From an uncultured Lachnospiraceae bacterium (GTDB lineage Bacteria > Bacillota > Clostridia > Lachnospirales > Lachnospiraceae), in assembly GCA_947589095.1 (NCBI GenBank), contig CANQBX010000004.1, positions 1-64,000 of the forward strand: a DNA stretch of 64,000 nt. The letters run 5' to 3'. The notes beneath the pieces were generated by a model that was given only the letters and a program-made list of their open reading frames with translations, ran no database searches and was not told the origin of the DNA. Positions 56,729 to 64,000 of this stretch are shown one piece after another (positions within the stretch are counted from its first letter, which is position 1; each line of letters opens with the position of its first letter). The translations under genes were made by a program, and so were the position numbers.

Positions 56729-59164
56729 ATGGTAAAGCTGATTGAGCATGGGGTGTTTTTGAACAGTAACGGGGAAGTATTGGCAGACGTTTTCGGCTCC
56801 AGCGAATGCGAGGATAAAAATAGTACTTCATGCTTCGGAGAACGTGAGGATGCAGATAATATTTTTCGTTTCAAAGAGCAGGAAAGAGTGAATGGCATTT
56901 GCCATTTCGGGAAGCAAAAAAGTGACGACAGCGATTCTCAGAATGGAGAAAAAGAAACGGCCGAAATAGTTTCACAGTTTGATGAAGCAGCGGGCCGCAC
57001 CCGTACCATGACCTACCAGATCCTCAAAGCGCACAATCAGGGCAATGATATGGAGAACCTGCGCCTGAAATTCGACGCCCTGGTATCGCCGGACAATAAC
57101 TATGTCAATATCCTGCAGACGGCGCGTGCCTGCGGAATCCGGCAGTTTCCGGTCCCCTATGTGCTTTCCAACTGCCATCATACGCTCTGTGCCGTCGGAG
57201 GTACGATCAACGAGGACGACCATGTATTTGGCCTCGGAAATGCGAAGAAATACGGAGGCATTTTCGTGCCGCCGTACCGTGCGGTGCTGCACCAGTACAT
57301 GCGCGAAATGATGGCGGGCGGCGGCAGGATGATCCTCGGCTCAGACAGCCACACGCGCTACGGCGCACTCGGCACCATGGGGATCGGCGAGGGCGGAGGA
57401 GAGGTGGCCAAACAGCTGCTTGGGCGTACCTACGATCTGAAATACCCGCCGGTCGTCGCCGTGAAGCTTACGGGCGCGCCGAGACCGGGCGTAGGTCCGC
57501 AGGATGTCGCACTGGCGCTGGTTGCGGCCACATTTAAGAATAATTTTAACAAGAATAAAGTTCTGGAGTTCATCGGAGACGGGATTGCGAACCTGTCCAT
57601 GGAATACCGCATGGGAATCGACGTGATGACGACCGAGAGCGCGGCGCTCTCCAGCATATGGCGCACTGACGAAAAGACGGAGGAGTATTTGAGAGAGCAC
57701 GGCCACGGCGGCGATTACCGGGAAATGCGCCCGGAAAACGGCGCGTATTATGACGCGATGATCGAGATCGACCTGTCGAAGGTGGAATGCATGATCGCGC
57801 TGCCGTTCCATCCGAGCAACGCCATGCCGATCCGGGAATTTAAGGAGAATATGGCCGACGTCATCAGAACGGTGGAGGCCGAAGGACAGAGGATCAAAGG
57901 AGATGCAGGCGAACCGTTCTCCCTTATGAGCCATATCCGGGACGGGGAGTTTTACGCAGACCAGGCGCTTGTCAGCGGATGCAGCGGAGGCATGTTTGAG
58001 AACATCGCGGCGATGGCGGATATCCTGAAGGGCTGCGCCATTCCCGGAAACGGGATCTCTCTTGGGATCAATCCGGCCAGCATGCCGGTGATGGAAGATC
58101 TGATGAACCAGGGAATCGCGGCTGAGCTTGCGGTCTGCGGTGCGACGCTACGCCCGGCGATCTGCGGCCCCTGCTTCGGCGTGACCGACGTGCCGGCCAA
58201 TAACCAGATCAGTATCCGGCATGTGACGCGAAATTATCCGAACCGGGAGGGTTCGAAGCCCGGCCAAGGGCAGATGGCGGCGGTCTGCCTGATGGACGCG
58301 CGGTCAATCGCAGCCACGGTCCGAAACGGCGGCCGGCTTACGGCGGCGACAGAGCTGGATGTTTCCTATCGGAGGGCGAAACACCGTTTTGATCCGAGAA
58401 TCTATGAAAATCAAGTGTTTGATCATTACGGGAAAACGAACGAAGCGGAGCAGCCGGTCATGGGTCCGAACATCGCGGACTGGCCGGAGATGGAGGCGCT
58501 TGGAAAGCATCTGCTTCTGCGGGTGACGGGGGCCTATAACGGCTTTGTTACGACAGACGAACTGATCCCATCGGGCGAGGCGTCTTCGTTCCGCTCGAAT
58601 CCGGAGAAGATATCAGGTTACATGATGGCGAGCCGTGACGCGGATTATGTTGATCGGGCGAAGAAGGTTCGTGATTTGGAGCGGAAGAGAAATGCAGATC
58701 AGGAGGCTCTTTCCGGCGATCCGGAACTTGACGGACTGCTTCGCACCCTGGCAGACAGATGCGGCTGCGACGCGCGGGACATCACCTTCGGCGGCGTGAT
58801 GGTGAGCGATTCGATCGGCGACGGTTCCTCGCGCGAGCAGGCGGCGAGTTCCCAGAAGGTTCTCGGCGGCTTTGCGAATCTGGCGGGCGAATACGCGACG
58901 AAGCGTTACCGCTCCAATCTGATCAACTGGGGGCTGCTGCCGCTTAAAGTTGAGGAGAAACCGGAGCTTCCGGTCGGGACGTATCTGTTTTTGAGAGATA
59001 TCCGTGGGCAGATTGAAAATGGGGCGGAGCAGGTTGAACTGCAGGTGCTTGACGCGGATGGTTCTGTCGTGGAAGCGGTTTGCTGTACGCTTGGCACACT
59101 AACGGATGAAGAGAGACGTATTTTAACCAGCGGCTGCCTAATCAACTATTATGCAGGAAGATAA
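56729..59164 (+). CDS. Aconitase-superfamily hydratase (YbhJ-like)
   Basis: CAVGGTINEDDHVFGL, LGSDSHTRYGALGTMGIGEGG, DSIGDGSSREQAA. Confidence 0.87.
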   Translation: MVKLIEHGVFLNSNGEVLADVFGSSECEDKNSTSCFGEREDADNIFRFKEQERVNGICHFGKQKSDDSDSQNGEKETAEIVSQFDEAAGRTRTMTYQILKAHNQGNDMENLRLKFDALVSPDNNYVNILQTARACGIRQFPVPYVLSNCHHTLCAVGGTINEDDHVFGLGNAKKYGGIFVPPYRAVLHQYMREMMAGGGRMILGSDSHTRYGALGTMGIGEGGGEVAKQLLGRTYDLKYPPVVAVKLTGAPRPGVGPQDVALALVAATFKNNFNKNKVLEFIGDGIANLSMEYRMGIDVMTTESAALSSIWRTDEKTEEYLREHGHGGDYREMRPENGAYYDAMIEIDLSKVECMIALPFHPSNAMPIREFKENMADVIRTVEAEGQRIKGDAGEPFSLMSHIRDGEFYADQALVSGCSGGMFENIAAMADILKGCAIPGNGISLGINPASMPVMEDLMNQGIAAELAVCGATLRPAICGPCFGVTDVPANNQISIRHVTRNYPNREGSKPGQGQMAAVCLMDARSIAATVRNGGRLTAATELDVSYRRAKHRFDPRIYENQVFDHYGKTNEAEQPVMGPNIADWPEMEALGKHLLLRVTGAYNGFVTTDELIPSGEASSFRSNPEKISGYMMASRDADYVDRAKKVRDLERKRNADQEALSGDPELDGLLRTLADRCGCDARDITFGGVMVSDSIGDGSSREQAASSQKVLGGFANLAGEYATKRYRSNLINWGLLPLKVEEKPELPVGTYLFLRDIRGQIENGAEQVELQVLDADGSVVEAVCCTLGTLTDEERRILTSGCLINYYAGR

Positions 59165-59203
59165 CTGCGCAGACAAGTTTGTGAGCAAATAATCTTGGTG
59201 AGG

Positions 59204-59251
59204 TAATTGCCTGGTCAGATAATATTTGGAAATTATCTGACCAGGCAATTA
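59204..59251. repeat. Perfect 20-bp inverted repeat with 8-nt loop
   Basis: TAATTGCCTGGTCAGATAAT-ATTTGGAA-ATTATCTGACCAGGCAATTA. Confidence 0.95.
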
Positions 59252-59462
59252 TGTGAGTAGGGTAATTATTCGAGCGACAGGATAATTATGTTGCTGGATA
59301 TTACGCAGTTAAATAATTCCTTGATTAGGTAATTGGGGGAACAGATAATTGTCCGGACAAATAAATTGCGCCGATGAATAAAAAAATACCGCAAGACAAT
59401 GAATTTCATGTATAATAAATCGTGTCAGGCGCGTATCCTGACGGAAAGCGGGGACCCTGCGT

Positions 59463-60404
59463 ATGGATTTTCGGGAAATGACCTATATCACCACGATCGC
59501 CGACTGCGGCAGTATCACCGCTGCGGCGAGGAAACTCTATATCTCTCAGCCGTCTCTGAGCGCCATCGTTTCAAAGGTGGAGAAGGAGACCGGAGCGAAA
59601 CTGTTTGAACGGAAGAATTATCCGCTGACGCTCACCTACGCCGGCGAGAAATATGTCGCGACGGCGAGAAAAATCTTAAGCCTCAACGATAATCTGCGCC
59701 ACGAGCTGATGGACGTGACAAGCGGCGAAAAAGGTATGATCCGGCTTGGAATTCCCACGGAGCGGGCCGGATACATGCTTCCGAGAGTATTGAAAAAGTT
59801 CCGCGAACAGTACCCCGGCGTCGAAGTCCGTCTCAGTGAGGCGAAATCCGATGAACTGTTTGGCCAGCTTCAGCGGGACGAGATCCGTTTCTATATTATT
59901 CCCGGCAGCCGGGCGGAGCTTGCTGTCGGCCTTAAAGCGGAGCCGATCTACAGGGAAAAGCTGATCCTGGTCACCGGCTCCGGCACAGTGACGGACGATA
60001 TGCTAAATAGCGGTACAACGGACGAGGTCCGTCTTGAACTTCTGAAGGATGAAACATTTATTCTGTTAAAGCGCGGTCACGCGATCCGCAAAAAGACGGA
60101 CGATGTGCTGAAACGGCACAAGATTGAGCCAGTACGCATTATGGAGCTGTCAAGCTGTATTTCCGCCGTCCAGCTGGCGGATGCGGGGCTTGGAGTAACG
60201 ATCGTTCCGGAGCGGGCTGTCGAAGTCCTGGGCGGGGCGGAGCGGTTCTGCTGTTACCGCTGCGCGGGAGAGTCGGATCTGTGGGATGTGAACGCAGTTT
60301 ATAAAGAGGACACGTATCTTGACCGTGCGGAGCGCTGTCTTATTGATCTTATGAAAGAGGAGTTTGGAGATTCCGGGCATGAACAGGACAAATTCGCAAA
60401 TTAA
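59463..60404 (+). CDS. LysR-family transcriptional regulator
   Basis: MDFREMTYITTIADCGSITAAARKLYISQPSLSAIVSKVEKETGAKLFER HTH. Confidence 0.95.
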   Translation: MDFREMTYITTIADCGSITAAARKLYISQPSLSAIVSKVEKETGAKLFERKNYPLTLTYAGEKYVATARKILSLNDNLRHELMDVTSGEKGMIRLGIPTERAGYMLPRVLKKFREQYPGVEVRLSEAKSDELFGQLQRDEIRFYIIPGSRAELAVGLKAEPIYREKLILVTGSGTVTDDMLNSGTTDEVRLELLKDETFILLKRGHAIRKKTDDVLKRHKIEPVRIMELSSCISAVQLADAGLGVTIVPERAVEVLGGAERFCCYRCAGESDLWDVNAVYKEDTYLDRAERCLIDLMKEEFGDSGHEQDKFAN

Positions 60405-60421
60405 GAAAGGAGAACGCACAG

Positions 60422-61183
60422 ATGAGGGATTACAGCAGGCAGAACAAAGAGGCGTGGGAATTCGATGCGTATGATTTCTGGGTAAGGACCGCCGGTAGGC
60501 CGGAGGAGCGGGCGCGCAAAGACATGGCGGACCCGATCCGGATGCTCAAATGGCATGCGTCCTATTTCGACCGGTATGAAGGGGTTCGGATCGCCAATAT
60601 CTGCGGTTCCTGCGGGAAGAAAGCCATTCCGCTCGCCCTGCTCGGCGCTGAAGTGACGGTCTTCGACATCTCGGAGGACAACAAAAGATACGCCTGCGAA
60701 ACGGCAGCGGCGGCTGGTGTTCCGCTCCGTTTTGAAGTTGGTGATGTCCTGGAGATCGATATGGAGAAATACGGAGGCTACTTTGACATCGTATTTATGG
60801 AAGGCGGAGTGCTGCACTATTTTCACGATATCGACGAATTCATGAAGGTCATGTACTCTCTGCTGAAGCCGGGCGGGAAAATGATATGCAGCGATTTCCA
60901 TCCATTTACCAAGATTATGGACAGCCTGAAGCTGGAACAGCCTTCCATGAGCTATTTTTCCACGGAAGTGTTCGAAGGGGAGATGGCCCACGCCAGATTT
61001 TACAGCCCTGAGGAACGGGCGAAGATGCCCAAATGTAAGTATCGGAAATATACGGTCAGCGAAATTATCAATTCGATCCTGCGAAACGGTTTCTGTCTGG
61101 AGCGGTTCGACGAGCATCCGTCCTGGGAGGATGAGAAACTGCCGGGAGAATTTACGGCGGTGGCAGTAAAGAAGACGGTATAG
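60422..61183 (+). CDS. Class I SAM-dependent methyltransferase
   Basis: IANICGSCGKKAIPLALLGAEVTVFDIS motif I; DIVFMEGGVLHYF. Confidence 0.88.
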   Translation: MRDYSRQNKEAWEFDAYDFWVRTAGRPEERARKDMADPIRMLKWHASYFDRYEGVRIANICGSCGKKAIPLALLGAEVTVFDISEDNKRYACETAAAAGVPLRFEVGDVLEIDMEKYGGYFDIVFMEGGVLHYFHDIDEFMKVMYSLLKPGGKMICSDFHPFTKIMDSLKLEQPSMSYFSTEVFEGEMAHARFYSPEERAKMPKCKYRKYTVSEIINSILRNGFCLERFDEHPSWEDEKLPGEFTAVAVKKTV

Positions 61184-61211
61184 ATTAATTCGAGGAGAGC
61201 GCGAAAACATT

Positions 61212-61667
61212 GTGGAGAAGAAGATATTTCAGGAAGAATTCTTTTATATATCCGGAGAAATCCTGAATCTTCGCCTGATCGGCGTTTTTGAGCCTAAAAA
61301 CGGCGATCTGCCTTTCTATTGGTGGGATATGATCCTAAAGTCGGAGAATGCGGCGGTCGGGAAGATCAGCCTCCGGCTGGGGGAGAATTATCATTCCTAT
61401 TATAACGGCAATATCGGCTACGAGGTCGATGAGGAATATCGGGGACACCATTATGCGCTGCTGGCCTGTCGGATGGTGTTTGACGTGGCCAGGGCGCATG
61501 GCATGAATAAACTCTATCTCACCTGCGACTATGACAATGTTCCATCTTATAAGACTATCGAGAAGCTGGGAGGCGTATTGGTGGAGGAGACCGATCCGCC
61601 GGAGGATTATTTCTATTATTTTGAGGGAATTGTAAGGCACAGGATCTATGCGTTGGAGCTTTTATGA
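61212..61667 (+). CDS. GNAT-like N-acetyltransferase
   Basis: GYEVDEEYRGHHYALLACRMVFDVARAHGMNKLYLTCDYDNVPSYKTIEKLGG. Confidence 0.85.
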   Translation: MEKKIFQEEFFYISGEILNLRLIGVFEPKNGDLPFYWWDMILKSENAAVGKISLRLGENYHSYYNGNIGYEVDEEYRGHHYALLACRMVFDVARAHGMNKLYLTCDYDNVPSYKTIEKLGGVLVEETDPPEDYFYYFEGIVRHRIYALELL

Positions 61668-61715
61668 ACACTTGAAAGTTTCGGCTATTAATGTCAAAAA
61701 AGCATAATTATATAA

Positions 61716-61741
61716 AGTTTTCGACTTGCAAGTCTGAAACT
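61716..61741. promoter_or_regulatory. Near-perfect dyad, possible operator
   Basis: AGTTTTC-GACTTGCAAGTC-TGAAACT; central 12-mer is a perfect palindrome. Confidence 0.5.
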
Positions 61742-61870
61742 ATATACTGGAGTTTTCACAGATTTCTTTTTAAAATAAAAGAGTCATAGTTGCCCTTTCA
61801 TCAATGTGATATACTGAGTATGCGGCAATAAGAGAAGCTGACTATCGCACTTGTAAAGGGGAGAAGTATC

Positions 61871-62980
61871 ATGACGGATAGCACGGAAATGTTCCATGGA
61901 GGTGAAAATTTTCCGGCAGGGACAGATATTCCTCAACGTTCGGATATTCTCACAGAGTTAAACGCATTTGATATTCGGACCTTCGAAACCGTACAGCTTA
62001 TTGATTCCACGCATGAGGCCTCAGACATCCGTCTGAACTATATCATTGACCGTAAATGGGTACTCAGATTCTGCAACGCGCCGGGAATGACAGAAAAGCG
62101 AATGAACGATCTGCACAGACTGATTGAGCGTTATCACGCTCTGGGTATCCTGTGTCCGCAGTTCCTTGCTGATTCCGAAGGCAGATTCCTTCATCCCTGG
62201 AAACAGATGATCTGTTATCTGTCCGAATATATTGACCGGCCGCTTGCGGGAGATAAAAAGCTGGCGGATGGGGAACGGCTGGTGCATGAGGTTCAGGAAA
62301 GCGTGGCAGGATTTGCGGCAGAATACAGCGGCGTAGACTTGTCGGAAACGATGGGCATGTACAGTCTGTTTGATCTCAGCCCGTTTGATATTCCAAACGG
62401 GATCGATGAAAAAGAAGACAACTTCAATCAGCTGATCGTTTTGCTGCGGTCAGAAAAGGAAGACTGTCTCGCTGAAAGGCTCATTGAAAGGCATGCGCAG
62501 GTTCGGAAGAATCTGAAAGCGGTATACAGAAACTTACCGCGGTGTGTATTTCAGGGAGATGAAAACTTCTCGAATGTTCTGATTGATGAAAATGAGCGTT
62601 TTATTGGGTTTATTGATTTCAATCTGGCGGGTACGGAAGTGATCGTCAACCAGCTTGTAAATCTGGCGGGATTTGACTACGACGAAAAGCATACGGAGCC
62701 GGAAGGCGCTCAGACCCGTCTGACATTTGCGGTCAACGGTTTTAATAAGGACATGAACCGAATGCTTCGAATCTATCATGCCACGGAGAGTGAAATGCAG
62801 GCGGCGCGCTGGTACGCCTGGATCGTCATGACGGCGAAATGGCCTGCATTGTGCTATTTCCGCAAATGCATGAAAGGTGCGCTGAGAAATGAAATCCTTG
62901 AAATGCTCTCATTGATTGCCTCAATCCCGGAAGAGCAGTTGATTGATCCGCAGTTTGACTCACTTGGCTTTTCAGCTTGA
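61871..62980 (+). CDS. Phosphotransferase (APH/choline kinase-like) family protein
   Basis: CVFQGDENFSNVLIDENERFIGFIDFNLAGTEV. Confidence 0.8.
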   Translation: MTDSTEMFHGGENFPAGTDIPQRSDILTELNAFDIRTFETVQLIDSTHEASDIRLNYIIDRKWVLRFCNAPGMTEKRMNDLHRLIERYHALGILCPQFLADSEGRFLHPWKQMICYLSEYIDRPLAGDKKLADGERLVHEVQESVAGFAAEYSGVDLSETMGMYSLFDLSPFDIPNGIDEKEDNFNQLIVLLRSEKEDCLAERLIERHAQVRKNLKAVYRNLPRCVFQGDENFSNVLIDENERFIGFIDFNLAGTEVIVNQLVNLAGFDYDEKHTEPEGAQTRLTFAVNGFNKDMNRMLRIYHATESEMQAARWYAWIVMTAKWPALCYFRKCMKGALRNEILEMLSLIASIPEEQLIDPQFDSLGFSA

Positions 62981-63056
62981 CTCGCTTTTCTTTTTGACTC
63001 GCAGGTTGATTTGCATTTGCGGAAACTCCTTGACAAACCCGCCCGCTGCGCATATA

Positions 63057-63315
63057 ATCGTTAATGATAAGAAAATGCGCTGACGGGAACAGTAGCGGAG
63101 AGCGAACGGCCAGAGAGGGACGCATACGGTGGAAGCGTCCTGCGGGAGATTTCCGTGAAGACCATCCCCGAGCGGCCCTTAATCGGGTCCGGTGAATCCG
63201 TTATCTTCGCAAATGAAGTGGTCTGAGCGGCGCATGTCCGCTCACTCAATAAGGGTGGAACCGCGATTTGAAAATCGTCCCTTCTTGCAGCGGTATGCAG
63301 GAAGGGATTTTTTAT
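63057..63315 (+). ncRNA. T-box leader RNA with intrinsic terminator
   Basis: T-box AAGGGTGGAACCGCG at 63251-63265; stem I AGTA/GNUG-like region; terminator TCCCTTC...GAAGGGATTTTTT at 63277-63313. Confidence 0.92.
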
Positions 63316-63425
63316 ATTTCCATGCATGAAGAGCGCCGTCAGTATAGCAAAAATCTGCCGGCGACAGATTTTGGATGTTTATCTGCAGAGTTGATTGTGC
63401 TCTGATTTATCTGAAGGAGGTGTGT

Positions 63426-64000
63426 ATGGGAAATTATTTGAGTGTTGGCAATGCCGGATTTGCGGCAGCGTTAAGGGGAACCTATGTCGATAAGACGGGA
63501 CTGATCTGTTTTATGAACAGCAGATTGGGAACAAAGTCGAAGCTGGTTTGTGTAAGCAGGCCGCGCCGCTTCGGAAAGTCGTTTGCCGCTCAGATGCTGT
63601 GCGCTTATTATGATAAAAGCTGTGACTCCATGAGCCTTTTCGATGGTCTTGAAATATCGAGAAATCCGAATTTTAAGGAGCATCTGAATCGATATCATGT
63701 AATATATCTGGATATTACCTTATTTTTGTCGAGGGCTCTTAATAAAAGAAGCATTGTGCGTAATATTGATCACGCTGTCATGACAGAAGTACAGGAGACT
63801 TTTGGCGGGGCTGAGGGATCCGATCTTGCGGAAACGCTGGTGCGTGCTGCCAAATCTTCCGGCGAAAAATTCATCATGATCATTGATGAATGGGACGCGA
63901 TCTTTCGTGAGGCGAAAGAGGATTCCGGACTTCAGAAGGAGTATCTTGACTGGCTGAGAGGATTATTCAAGAGCAGCTGGACAGACGACATATTTGCTGC
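63426..64000 (+). CDS. AAA-family ATPase (AAA-ATPase-like/PD-(D/E)XK type), truncated by the window end
   Basis: YVDKTGLICFMN, LVCVSRPRRFGKSFAAQMLCAYYD, FIMIIDEWDAIF. Confidence 0.85.
   Translation, partial: MGNYLSVGNAGFAAALRGTYVDKTGLICFMNSRLGTKSKLVCVSRPRRFGKSFAAQMLCAYYDKSCDSMSLFDGLEISRNPNFKEHLNRYHVIYLDITLFLSRALNKRSIVRNIDHAVMTEVQETFGGAEGSDLAETLVRAAKSSGEKFIMIIDEWDAIFREAKEDSGLQKEYLDWLRGLFKSSWTDDIFA

Noticed and set aside
63061-63327. 88-aa minus-strand ORF across 63061-63327
   Set aside because: Overlaps the T-box leader entirely; no coding evidence.

Overview
This 64 kb, fairly GC-rich window looks like a low-GC-phylum (Firmicutes, probably Lachnospiraceae-type) chromosome. The backbone includes dnaE, pfkA, dus, greA, lysS, a C1 aminopeptidase, asnA and a cytidylate-kinase-like gene. 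There is a maltodextrin/starch locus (malEFG, msmX-like ATPase, amylase, pullulanase), GH27/GH5/GH31 hydrolases, and an ATP-grasp/alpha-E/transglutaminase operon. It also holds a LytTR/GHKL plus twin-ABC exporter locus and an aconitase/IDH/PrpF-family/YbhJ-like tricarboxylate cluster with a LysR gene. The most interesting non-standard signals are: (1) a ~113 bp dispersed, tandemly arranged, multi-hairpin repeat (window start, 45.13-45.36 kb, and a remnant at 13.55 kb) with compensatory stem changes between copies; (2) two near-identical ~280 bp cassettes (34.5 and 46.2 kb) encoding a 28-aa membrane peptide, with a sigma-A-like antisense promoter at the same position in both, i.e. a type I toxin-antitoxin candidate absent from the ORF track; (3) a T-box leader (63.06-63.31 kb) lying upstream of an AAA-ATPase gene rather than an aminoacyl-tRNA synthetase gene; (4) an XRE regulator truncated by one extra base in an A8/T8 tract, inside a small island that also carries a PIN-domain TA pair; (5) several regulatory-looking repeat arrays (19.31, 52.00, 55.47 and 59.20 kb); (6) a 764-aa protein with no recognisable domain. 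All calls come from reading the sequence; no searches were run.
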